Source of the DNA: Avispirillum sp959601495
GTDB lineage: Bacteria; Bacillota; Clostridia; Oscillospirales; CAG-272
NCBI GenBank assembly: GCA_959601495.1
Contig: CAUGPT010000015.1
Coordinates: 1-46,512 of the forward strand
DNA: 46,512 nt
Reading direction: 5' to 3'
Shown: positions 33,850 through 41,091 of the stretch, one piece after another
Layout of the letters: every line of letters begins with the position of its first letter
How positions within the stretch are numbered: the stretch's first letter is position 1
Translations under genes and position numbers: made by a program
The notes under the pieces: model-generated
What the model saw: the letters and a program-made list of their open reading frames with translations, nothing else
Databases searched by the model: none
What the model was told of the DNA's origin: nothing

Positions 33850-35001
33850 TTATGCGTTGAAAATCAGTGTGGTCAGAGATTTTCTCTGGTCTTCGGTAGG
33901 CTCTTTAAGCTTACCGTTCTTCAAAAGTGCCGTAATACAATGCAACAAAAACCATCCGTCGGAGCGGAATACGAACTGCAGTTCATACTCTTCTGCCTTT
34001 TTTAGATGCTCGGGAACCGATTTCAGTACAGCCTCGGCATAAGGTGCCTTCAGCGCATCAAATTCAGCCCGATACTTTTCCTTGATTCGCTCGCCGATTG
34101 CAAGGAGTTCATTTTTTATTTCGTTATCCCGGAGAACGATTATTTTCCAATAGGTTGCGAAATTTCCGTTGTAATCTCCTTTGAAATTAATATATCCGCA
34201 TTCGGAGAGCCATATGTAATCTTCTTGTGAAAGCGGAAAGTCATCTTCTTGCGCATAGAGCGAGAGAATTCGTTTCGCATCTTCGGAAAATCGAAAACTA
34301 CGGTCTCTATCGCGATTTGACCACTCACTGTCGATCTGCCAAAGTATACGTTCTCCGTTTCCGCTCCACATAGGTCCGCTCCAGTTTTTCATATACACGC
34401 AGTCGTCCGGAAGCACCATATCATCCGGTACGACGGTCGCATGGCAGATGTTATGCGCACCGTCCGGGCGGATCGTAGCAGCTTCTTCAAAAGAAATGCT
34501 ATCGTCCGATAATTTTTCACCGGACCAAGCGGCGATATAAGGAATAAGTGACCAAAGAAGAAAGTTTTTATCTCGTGTATAATCGGGAAGTTGATGATTG
34601 CATAAAATACGGTCATCGCACAAAATATCGCTGTTTATCAATTCATCATACAGATCGTTTGCGAACAGCTCCGCGGCACGCTTGTACATATGGTTCTGCA
34701 TAGTGAGAAGTTCTGCGTTCGGCTCGCTGATGATGAAGCCCACAATGTACTTATCATTTTGTGTCCGCAGAAAGCCGTATTCCTCAAGAAATTCGGCTTC
34801 TGTTTCCACATACACGGGGGAAACACCGAGGTCATCGGCAATTTCGTTAACGGTCTTTGCCGTATTACGCACGCAGTAGCAGATATTCTGAGCCAGTGCG
34901 GAACGCAGAAACTCATCGAGAGACTTTTTACCTGAGGAACCGTTGATACCGTAGGAGTGGAATTTAATAGGGTTGAATTTGAGTTCGCTTGCTTTTCTCA
35001 T
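33850..35001 (-). CDS. C-terminal partner of the ECF sigma factor, winged-helix N-terminus
   Basis: About 383 aa from the ATG at 35001, with GAGG ten bases upstream. Residues about 27-92 (LRSALAQNICYCVRNTAKTVNEIADDLGVSPVYVETEAEFLEEYGFL) look like a winged helix-turn-helix; the remaining 290 residues are rich in Trp, Asp and Glu and I do not recognise them. The reading frame is continuous with the upstream sigma factor through a single TAG at 35041-35043 (sense after it: FEAKKELKRGMDTMRKAS). From memory, related clostridial proteins read straight through as one polypeptide of about 550 aa. GC content is visibly lower than in flanking genes. Confidence 0.6.
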   Translation of the reverse strand: MRKASELKFNPIKFHSYGINGSSGKKSLDEFLRSALAQNICYCVRNTAKTVNEIADDLGVSPVYVETEAEFLEEYGFLRTQNDKYIVGFIISEPNAELLTMQNHMYKRAAELFANDLYDELINSDILCDDRILCNHQLPDYTRDKNFLLWSLIPYIAAWSGEKLSDDSISFEEAATIRPDGAHNICHATVVPDDMVLPDDCVYMKNWSGPMWSGNGERILWQIDSEWSNRDRDRSFRFSEDAKRILSLYAQEDDFPLSQEDYIWLSECGYINFKGDYNGNFATYWKIIVLRDNEIKNELLAIGERIKEKYRAEFDALKAPYAEAVLKSVPEHLKKAEEYELQFVFRSDGWFLLHCITALLKNGKLKEPTEDQRKSLTTLIFNA

Positions 35002-35040
35002 CGTATCCATACCTCGTTTCAATTCTTTTTTAGCTTCAAA

Positions 35041-35043
35041 CTA
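35041..35043 (-). other. In-frame amber codon joining the sigma factor and its C-terminal domain
   Basis: On the minus strand the codons run ...ACT GTC AAA TGG CAC TAG TTT GAA..., with open frame for 156 codons before and more than 390 after. The same organism uses TAG as a terminator at 30926-30928, so global reassignment is unlikely. Confidence 0.9.
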
Positions 35044-35511
35044 GTGCCATTTGACAGTGCCGAGAGGAATACCTAATTCCCGAGCGATATCTGCCTGCTT
35101 GCGTTTTTCAAAGTAATACGCGATCACTATTCTTCTTTGCAGCTTAGAAAGGTAAGCGATCTCACTTTGGAGACGATGGATAGCGTCACGATTGTCGTCG
35201 GTGTCCGGCTCGGAGTACGGATCTGCGATCAGCTCCGCAATCTCATCGGCAGAAACACCGACCATGCTTTTTGCGGCATCACGATAGTAGTTGCTGAGTG
35301 TGTTATGGGCAACAGCCCAGATGAACTTTCCCGTGTCCGCAATATCATCCTTGACAAGGAGCGCACGAAACGCCTTTATCGCAATCTCCTGTGAAAGATC
35401 CTCCGCGTCGTGGATGCTTTTGCACCTCTTCAGAGCAAATCCGAATATCGGCTTCAGGTATTCGGTTATGGTTTTCTCTACGTCTTGTCTGTTCACTTGT
35501 TTGTACCTCAT
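35041..35511 (-). CDS. ECF-type RNA polymerase sigma factor, interrupted by an in-frame TAG
   Basis: 156 aa. Region 2: YLKPIFGFALKRCKSIHDAEDLSQEIAIKAF (about 18-48). Region 4: LSKLQRRIVIAYYFEKRKQADIARELGIPLGTVKWH (about 121-156). The TAG falls right after GTVKWH, inside the DNA-recognition helix; the next in-frame codons (FEAKKELKRG) are the expected end of that helix. A leucine codon changed to TAG explains it most simply. It is either a pseudogene in decay or a readthrough protein. A likely ECF-type promoter with CAACC and GTGTCTATA elements lies 17-43 bases upstream, suggesting self-regulation. Confidence 0.75.
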   Translation of the reverse strand: MRYKQVNRQDVEKTITEYLKPIFGFALKRCKSIHDAEDLSQEIAIKAFRALLVKDDIADTGKFIWAVAHNTLSNYYRDAAKSMVGVSADEIAELIADPYSEPDTDDNRDAIHRLQSEIAYLSKLQRRIVIAYYFEKRKQADIARELGIPLGTVKWH

Positions 35512-35527
35512 TGAAAGCTTTCACCCA

Positions 35528-35558
35528 TATAGACACGCAGATCCGAAAAGGTTGGAAC
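35528..35558 (-). promoter_or_regulatory. Candidate ECF-type (self-recognised) promoter of the sigma gene
   Basis: On the minus strand CAACC (35550-35554) followed by GTGTCTATA (35528-35536), 13 bases between. AAC-type -35 and GTC-type -10 elements are typical of ECF promoters. The RNA start would lie about 10 bases before the ATG at 35511. Confidence 0.45.
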
Positions 35559-35644
35559 TTTTTTGAAAAAATATTTGAAAACGAAAAGAGATAGTCGGAA
35601 GTATATTTATATACATTCCTTCTTCCGGTCGGACGGCCTGCCGC

Positions 35645-35672
35645 AAAAATACCGCCCGCAAAACGCAGACGG
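35645..35672 (-). terminator. Intrinsic terminator of the short sORF transcript
   Basis: On the minus strand CCGTCTGC/GCGGGCGG (two G-T pairs), loop GTTTT, then TATTTTTG. Confidence 0.55.
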
Positions 35673-35681
35673 CATAAGGGA

Positions 35682-35741
35682 TCATTTTTTTCGGCAGGAA
35701 TTCGGATTTAACGGTTCTGTCAGCATAAAGGGTCGTGTCAT
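35682..35741 (-). CDS. Candidate 19-codon small protein or leader peptide
   Basis: MTRPFMLTEPLNPNSCRKK. GCGAGGTG is spaced well from the ATG at 35741, a perfect sigma-A promoter lies about 25 bases before the ribosome site, and a terminator hairpin lies nine bases after the stop. The whole unit is about 120 nt and stands alone between the sigma gene and the zinc-ribbon gene. The peptide is not recognised. Confidence 0.4.
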   Translation of the reverse strand: MTRPFMLTEPLNPNSCRKK

Positions 35742-35772
35742 AAACACCTCGCGCCTGATCTTTGTCAATTCA

Positions 35773-35801
35773 ATTATAACAGAATACCCAATAGGAGTCA
35801 A
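35773..35801 (-). promoter_or_regulatory. Sigma-A promoter of the short sORF transcript
   Basis: On the minus strand TTGACT (35796-35801), 17-bp spacer, TATAAT (35773-35778). Confidence 0.75.
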
Positions 35802-35954
35802 CGTTCTCCTCTGCCGCCGTCGGTGCGGGCAGCAGTGACGGACGCAGAGGAGAGCATTACTTTGACGGGACTCCGAAAAAATCAAAGAAAGCATTGCGTT
35901 TTTCCGTGCGGCGGGTGCTATTGATTTTTCCGTGCTTTTTATAAAATACAAAAT

Positions 35955-35983
35955 TTGACAAATTAGATAACATCGTATATAAT
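35955..35983 (+). promoter_or_regulatory. Consensus sigma-A promoter of the zinc-ribbon membrane protein gene
   Basis: TTGACA (35955-35960), 17-bp spacer, TATAAT (35978-35983): a perfect match in an AT-rich setting. Confidence 0.9.
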
Positions 35984-36006
35984 TATTATGGTATTATCAA
36001 ATTTTG

Positions 36007-36120
36007 CCGCAGCTGTCAGGTTTCATGCCTTTTGGTGAAAACGATATACAGCTGCGGGTGAGCCAATAAGTGAGCTTCGGCAGCTTGCGGCTGATCAGAG
36101 CCGCGAGGCGGCACCCGGCA
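36007..36120 (+). promoter_or_regulatory. Structured leader with a 14-codon upstream ORF
   Basis: CCGCAGCTGT (36007-36016) pairs perfectly with ACAGCTGCGG (36048-36057) around GTTTCA/TGAAAAC; a second hairpin uses TGCGGCT/AGCCGC near 36086-36106. An upstream ORF, MPFGENDIQLRVSQ (36025-36069), starts in the apical loop with CAGG in front, so translating it would open the first stem. I cannot assign it to a known riboswitch. Confidence 0.45.
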
Positions 36121-36153
36121 GAAAACAATCTATTAAACAAGGAGGACGATACA

Positions 36154-38301
36154 ATGAGAACGTGCCCAAAGTGCGGCAATGAACTTAATGACGGCACTGA
36201 ATTCTGTTATAATTGCGGTGCCGCGATTTCCAAAACATTTTTTTGTCCTGAGTGCGGCAAGCAGACAAATCCCGAGTTTGCTTTCTGCCAAAGCTGCGGA
36301 GCCTCGATTGCCAAAGCACCCGCAGAGGAAAAGCCTGCGCCGGCGCCCGTGAAAAACGCGAAAAAGAAGAAATTTCCCATAAAAGCAATTGTGTTCGGCG
36401 GGATCGGCATAGCGGTCGCTGCCGTTCTGATCATCGTGCTCTCTCTGTTACTGGGCGGCCGCGGAAAAGCCGGAAACAACTATATTCTCTATTTGAAGGA
36501 CAGAGAGATCTTTTTCTCCGATCTGAAAAAGGACGGCAACGCATGGCAGCTCACCTCCCGCTTTGTTGATTCCGGCGATGTCGACAACGGGGATATGGCT
36601 GCCGTGAGTTATCGGCTCGGTCTTTTGACTTATATGAGCGAAGACGGCAAGTATATCTTCTTCCCCGATAAGGTCAACGAAGATGAAGAAGGCTTCAATC
36701 TTTACTTTAAAGAGACGGCAAGACCCGATGCCGAAGCTGTTAAGATCGACTCCGATGTTCGGTCTTATACCGTAAACACTTCCGCAACGCTTGTTACATA
36801 TCTCAAGGGTGAAGAAGGCGACCTTTATCAATACAAGATCGGTGAGGACTCCAAAGAAAAGATCGCAAGCGAAGCTGCAAAGTTCAAAGCTTCCGACGAC
36901 GGCGGGAAGATATGCTATATCACTTCCGAAAACAGCATCTATCTGAAATGTGCCGATAAGGACAAGGAGAAGATAGCAGGCGATGTTTCTTCACTCGCAC
37001 ACATAAGCGATGATTTTACCACCGTGTACTATTTAAAAGATGACTGCCTGTACAAGCAGTCTGAAGGAGCCGACAAGGAAAAGATAGCATCAGATGTTTA
37101 CAGAATCATACGTATTTACGATTCGGGCGAGATCTACTACGTAACATACGGTTCGGAGGAGATCTCTCTCGCAGACTATGTTACAGACGATCTGAAAGAT
37201 GCCGATGCTTCTGTTGCAAGACCCGACTATCCGACCTACCCCGATCCTCCGGAACGTCCCTCATGGGATAATTACGACACCTCTGCCGAATATTTCGAAG
37301 CCTGCGAAGCTTATGGAGACGCTTATTCGGCATGGGAGGCTGAGTGCAGCAACATAAAAGCGGAATACTCTGCCGCGCTTGACGAATGGAACGCGAAACA
37401 GTTACGTGATAAATTGAGAGCGGACCTTAAGAGAGAAATGTTTGATAAGCTGAGTTATTCTCTTTGCTTCTATAACGGTACCGAAGAAACTGTCATTACC
37501 GATCTTTTCTTTGACGGACACTATGAATCAAGCTGCAGCTGCGCATCCGACGCACCGGTTATTTCTTACGAAGCTTACGATCTGTCCGGCATTGAAAAAG
37601 TCAGGCTTTCCGAAATTGAAAGCACTTACGATGCTAAAGAATTGATTGAAGACGATCTGCTTTCCTCAAGTGAAAGATACATCGCCGCCGGAAAAAACGC
37701 AGCGCTTGTTGAGCAGGAGAAGAAAGCTTCCAACTTTAAGATAAATTCTTCCGGTACCATCATTTATTACTTCGACAACATTTCCGATAAGCAGAACCCC
37801 GGCGAGCTCCGCCGCAACTCCGTTAAGGACGGTGTTATAGGAAAATTCGAAGTATATGACAGTGATGTGTACACCGGCCCGGGCTGCAGTCAGTTTGTAA
37901 GCGACACAGAGTTTAAGTATTTCAAGGACTACAGGGACGGCAGCGGCGAGCTTTACATCGACAGGAAAAAGATCGACAGTGATGTCAGCATTTTGTTTGC
38001 GGACGTTCATTCCGACCTGGGCAAGATTTTCTACCTAACGGATTGGAGCAACAAAAATGCTAACGGAACACTAAAGGTTTATGACGGCAAGGAGTCCGTG
38101 AAGATCGCGGATGATGTATACAGCTTCTTCGCAACTCCCGTCGGCCGGGTCCTGTATCTGTGCGACTACAGCCTTAACTACTACAAAGGGGAACTGCACG
38201 AGTGGTACGGCGGTGAAACAAGAAAGATCGATGATGATGTGATCTGCATAATTCCTTATACCGATCGCGAAAACAAAGGCAGCATTTACCTCTGCGGCTG
38301 A
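36154..38301 (+). CDS. Double zinc-ribbon, single-pass membrane protein with a large extracytoplasmic domain
   Basis: 715 aa. Two zinc ribbons: Cys4/Cys7/Cys18/Cys21 and Cys31/Cys34/Cys45/Cys48, followed by a Pro/Lys linker and one transmembrane helix (about 76-100). The C-terminal 600 residues contain recurring strand motifs (YLKDREIFFSDLKKDG, YLKGEEGDLYQYKIGEDSKEKIASE, YLKDDCLYKQSEGADKEKIASD, YLTDWSNKNANG), which suggests a WD/TolB-like propeller outside the cell. It resembles the zinc-ribbon-DUF5050 type of clostridial proteins; function unknown. AAGGAGG is eight bases before the ATG at 36154. GC is lower than in the core genes. Confidence 0.8.
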   Translation: MRTCPKCGNELNDGTEFCYNCGAAISKTFFCPECGKQTNPEFAFCQSCGASIAKAPAEEKPAPAPVKNAKKKKFPIKAIVFGGIGIAVAAVLIIVLSLLLGGRGKAGNNYILYLKDREIFFSDLKKDGNAWQLTSRFVDSGDVDNGDMAAVSYRLGLLTYMSEDGKYIFFPDKVNEDEEGFNLYFKETARPDAEAVKIDSDVRSYTVNTSATLVTYLKGEEGDLYQYKIGEDSKEKIASEAAKFKASDDGGKICYITSENSIYLKCADKDKEKIAGDVSSLAHISDDFTTVYYLKDDCLYKQSEGADKEKIASDVYRIIRIYDSGEIYYVTYGSEEISLADYVTDDLKDADASVARPDYPTYPDPPERPSWDNYDTSAEYFEACEAYGDAYSAWEAECSNIKAEYSAALDEWNAKQLRDKLRADLKREMFDKLSYSLCFYNGTEETVITDLFFDGHYESSCSCASDAPVISYEAYDLSGIEKVRLSEIESTYDAKELIEDDLLSSSERYIAAGKNAALVEQEKKASNFKINSSGTIIYYFDNISDKQNPGELRRNSVKDGVIGKFEVYDSDVYTGPGCSQFVSDTEFKYFKDYRDGSGELYIDRKKIDSDVSILFADVHSDLGKIFYLTDWSNKNANGTLKVYDGKESVKIADDVYSFFATPVGRVLYLCDYSLNYYKGELHEWYGGETRKIDDDVICIIPYTDRENKGSIYLCG

Positions 38302-38345
38302 TTACGCGTATTTAGAAGACTGATCTTAATTCATACGCGCCGCCG

Positions 38346-38387
38346 GCAGAGCCAGACCCGGGAGATGGGTCGGGCACTGCTTTTTTG
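38346..38387 (+). terminator. Intrinsic terminator after the zinc-ribbon gene
   Basis: GCAG-GCC-GACCC pairs with GGGTC-GGC-CTGC with two mismatches, then a T6 run. Confidence 0.75.
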
Positions 38388-38439
38388 TGACAGTTTCGAA
38401 TAAACTTGCGAAATCCGAATGCGAATATCAGATTGTGTA

Positions 38440-38468
38440 TTGAATTTGTAACGGGATTATGTTATAAT
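38440..38468 (+). promoter_or_regulatory. Sigma-A promoter of the XRE-MORN-Sel1 operon
   Basis: TTGAAT (38440-38445), 17-bp spacer, TATAAT (38463-38468). As at 14254, the -10 box runs into the base stem of the hairpin array. The leader to the first gene is about 305 nt. Confidence 0.8.
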
Positions 38469-38730
38469 GTCCGCATAAAATCTTGCTGAAGCAAGATTTT
38501 TAAGCTGACGCTTTTCCGCACTTCGTGCGGATGCGGACATTGACGGCCTCGCGAAAATGTCTGTGCAAGCACACATTTTCGCTTCGTGGTTTAATACCCG
38601 CAGGAAATCTTGCTGAAGCAAGATTTTTAAGCTGACGCTTTTCCGCACTTCGTGCGGATGCGGCATTCGACGGCTGAGCGAAAATGTCCGTGCAAGCACA
38701 CATTTTCGCTTCGTTGCAAAATGCCGACAG
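38466..38730 (+). repeat. Tandem 127-bp hairpin repeat array, locus 2
   Basis: AATGTCCGCAT (38466-38476) pairs perfectly with ATGCGGACATT (38531-38541). Inside are AAAATCTTGCT/AGCAAGATTTT (38477-38487 with 38490-38500, then a T) and CCGCAC-TTC-GTGCGG (38516-38530). Next come the bulged hairpin (AAAATGT-CT-GTGC-AA-GCAC-ACATTTT) and constant TTCGCTTCGTGGTTTAAT. The unit repeats 127 bp later with bulge CC. Same layout as 14280-14645 but with different, still complementary stem bases. Confidence 0.85.
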
Positions 38731-38781
38731 ATGATTTTGTGTGCGGATACTTTTCGATTGGTACATAAGGAGTTGTAAACC

Positions 38782-39009
38782 ATGATCCTTTTATCGGTCA
38801 GTTATAACAAGCTTTGGAAACTGCTTGTTGATAAGAAAATGAGCAAGGCGGATCTGCGCCGTGCAGCGGACATATCTCCGAACACCATGACAGAGCTCCG
38901 TCGGGACGAAGAGGTCTCCATGGACATTATCAAAAGGATATGCGAGTGCCTCGAATGCAATATCGGCGACGTGTGCGATTTTATTCCGCTCAGGCAGGCG
39001 GAGCGCTGA
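38782..39009 (+). CDS. XRE-family helix-turn-helix regulator (YozG-like)
   Basis: 75 aa. A single Cro/CI-type domain: YNKLWKLLVDKKMSKADLRRAADISPNTMTELRRDEEVSMDIIKRICECLECNIGDVCDF, with the helix-turn-helix at about 20-42. Small regulators of this type commonly control their own operon. AAGGAG lies 8-9 bases before the ATG. It is the first gene of the ten-gene operon and follows the promoter-fused hairpin array, which may include its binding site. Confidence 0.9.
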   Translation: MILLSVSYNKLWKLLVDKKMSKADLRRAADISPNTMTELRRDEEVSMDIIKRICECLECNIGDVCDFIPLRQAER

Positions 39010-39015
39010 GAACAT

Positions 39016-39390
39016 ATGAAAATGCTGAAATACAACCGTATTCTTGACGGGCTGCCTAAGGACGACGAGCCGCCGGGCGGCACGCTCACCGTACGGCTTG
39101 AAGGAAACATCGGAGAGGACTGCCCGTCCGACATGCACAGATACGACATCCGCGTCCCTGCCGAAATCGGAGTTTATACACTGGATTTTTCGTCATACGC
39201 GCCGAAGCACGTTTATGAGCTTCGGATAAACAGTATCTGTGAAGGCATCGTCGGCATATCCTTCGGCAAGACGGAATTCACCCTGCGCGGCGGCAGAAAG
39301 CTTCTTTTCACCGACAAGAAATATCAGGCGTCCTACGACGGGCCGTGGTTTACGGGCGTGGACGAGATCGCAATTATTTATTCGAAATAA
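39016..39390 (+). CDS. Conserved-looking small protein of unknown function
   Basis: 124 aa, no signal peptide or transmembrane segment. Predicted mostly beta (GGTLTVRLEGNIGED, RYDIRVPAEIGVYTLDFSSYAP, GISFGKTEFTLRGGRKLLF). I do not recognise it. It starts six bases after the XRE gene ends, with a weak ribosome site, so translation is probably coupled. The 97-aa protein at 44757 is a similar small beta-rich type in the same operon. Confidence 0.7.
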   Translation: MKMLKYNRILDGLPKDDEPPGGTLTVRLEGNIGEDCPSDMHRYDIRVPAEIGVYTLDFSSYAPKHVYELRINSICEGIVGISFGKTEFTLRGGRKLLFTDKKYQASYDGPWFTGVDEIAIIYSK

Positions 39391-39412
39391 AAGGTCGTCA
39401 CGGGGGACTGCT

Positions 39413-41047
39413 ATGGGACTGTTCAAAAAGAAAATCACCGATTACGATGAGCTTTTTACAAAGCTTGCGACCGAGAATTTGTCCGCGCGGGAATTAAAAA
39501 ACGCGGAAAAGGCTTTGGATGAGCTTGCAAAGTCGGGAGATGAGCGCGGTATTATCTGGCGCCCTCTCATAAATATACATCAGCATAAGATCAAATTGGC
39601 AAGCAGCGCCTTTTCGCTTGCGGAGGATCAATACGGAATCTGCGAGGAATATGTGCGTGTGCGCAGTCTGCCTGTCGTGTTTGGGCTTTTCAGCTTTTGG
39701 TATGATAAGTATCACGAGCCGGTAAGCGCCGTTTTTACGGCGCGTGCCTATGAGTACGGCTGGGGCACGGGCGCTGACCACGAAAAAGCGCTTGAGATTA
39801 TACGGGACGCGGCAAAGCGGATACGGGAAGACGCGTTTGTAACGTATGCGCCGATCATTAAGAAAACATATCTTGAGATCACGGGAGAAGAGCTTCACGA
39901 ATACAGTATTCCGGCGGAGAAAAGCTGCGGGGCTGCCGAAAACAGCGGTTCGGAAAACGGCTGCGGATCGGGCGGACAAAGCGGCTGCGGTCCAAAGTCG
40001 GAGGCTGATACCGCCGGCAGCGGCGGAGAAGCGGGTGTGACAGGCTGCGAAGACGAAGGCGGCAGCGGCGAAGAAGCGGAGGAGTCCGATACCGGAGACA
40101 ACGTGCAGATTCGATACCAAAACGGGGATTCCTACCGCGGCGCGGCGGTCGGCGGCGTGCGCGAGGGCTTCGGTGCCTATTTTTTCGCGGACGGCGGGTT
40201 TTACCGCGGCTGCTTCCATGCGGACAACTACGAGGGCTACGGCATGCTGGACGAGGGGAACGGCAAGGTCTACAAGGGGCTTTGGAAGAACGACAAGCGC
40301 TGCGGCTACGGCGAGCAGACCTACGCAAACGGCGAGGTCTACCGCGGCTGGTGGAAGGACGACCGATTCCACGGCTTCGGACGGTATGAATTTTTGAACG
40401 GAGCGGTGGATCTCGGGGAATTTTACAACAATCTGCATGAGGGAATCTTCCTCATCCGCCGAGAAGGTCAATGGTTCGGGACCCTGTGGCAGAACGACGA
40501 GATCGTTCCGGAGCCCAACGGACCGGAGGTGATCGATATCGGCAGCGATTCCCGGTATACGGGAGAGATCGTGCGGAGGAGAAATGGGAACGTAATCACA
40601 CGGGTGAAGCACGGCTACGGAAAATACCGCTTCTCTCACCGCAGCGGCGCAGACACGGTGGACGGCTACATCGGGGAGTTTGAGAACAATGCCCCCTGCG
40701 GCTCCGGAATGGTCATCCATACGGTCGGGGACTCTCCTCTGGTGCTGATCAGCTCCGATTTTCGCGGTGAAGCGATGCCCGAGGGCGAATGCCGCATGAT
40801 CTCGCTGACCACGCAAGGCACCACACAGTACGCGGAATACTATGTCGGCGGATTTCATGATTCCAAATGGCGCGGCAAAGGCATGCTGTCTCTTATCGGA
40901 AATCGGGATGTCTGCGACTTCAACTGGTACGGCGGACTGTCCTCGGGCAGCATGATCCGCTGCGACAGCTTTGACGGCTTTCCCAAGGGCGATGTCACCG
41001 TTACCGACAAGGACGGCATACGGACGCAAATGCATCTGAACGGCTGA
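39413..41047 (+). CDS. MORN-repeat protein with a Sel1/TPR-like N-terminus
   Basis: 544 aa. N-terminal helical part (about 1-170) with AYEYGWGTGADHEKALEIIRDAAK, like Sel1/TPR repeats; a Gly/Ser/Glu/Cys-rich linker (about 171-228, GCGSGGQSGCG type); then at least four MORN repeats (YRGAAVGGVREGFGAYFF, YRGCFHADNYEGYGMLD, YKGLWKNDKRCGYGEQTY, YRGWWKDDRFHGFGRYEF) and a beta-rich C-terminus. MORN repeats bind proteins or lipids; no catalytic motif is seen. The ATG at 39413 with GGGGGA upstream is preferred to longer in-frame starts that overlap the previous gene. Confidence 0.85.
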   Translation: MGLFKKKITDYDELFTKLATENLSARELKNAEKALDELAKSGDERGIIWRPLINIHQHKIKLASSAFSLAEDQYGICEEYVRVRSLPVVFGLFSFWYDKYHEPVSAVFTARAYEYGWGTGADHEKALEIIRDAAKRIREDAFVTYAPIIKKTYLEITGEELHEYSIPAEKSCGAAENSGSENGCGSGGQSGCGPKSEADTAGSGGEAGVTGCEDEGGSGEEAEESDTGDNVQIRYQNGDSYRGAAVGGVREGFGAYFFADGGFYRGCFHADNYEGYGMLDEGNGKVYKGLWKNDKRCGYGEQTYANGEVYRGWWKDDRFHGFGRYEFLNGAVDLGEFYNNLHEGIFLIRREGQWFGTLWQNDEIVPEPNGPEVIDIGSDSRYTGEIVRRRNGNVITRVKHGYGKYRFSHRSGADTVDGYIGEFENNAPCGSGMVIHTVGDSPLVLISSDFRGEAMPEGECRMISLTTQGTTQYAEYYVGGFHDSKWRGKGMLSLIGNRDVCDFNWYGGLSSGSMIRCDSFDGFPKGDVTVTDKDGIRTQMHLNG

Positions 41048-41091
41048 TGATCGGCGCGGGTCAATTCCTACAAATGTAAGGAGAGCTTCAT

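Noticed and set aside
35041..35043. Genome-wide TAG reassignment
   Set aside because: TAG serves as the ordinary stop for the gene at 30926-31345, and no other real gene in the window contains an internal TAG.
39239..39412. Longer start for the MORN protein
   Set aside because: It would overlap the previous gene out of frame for about 150 bases; GGGGGA fits the ATG at 39413.
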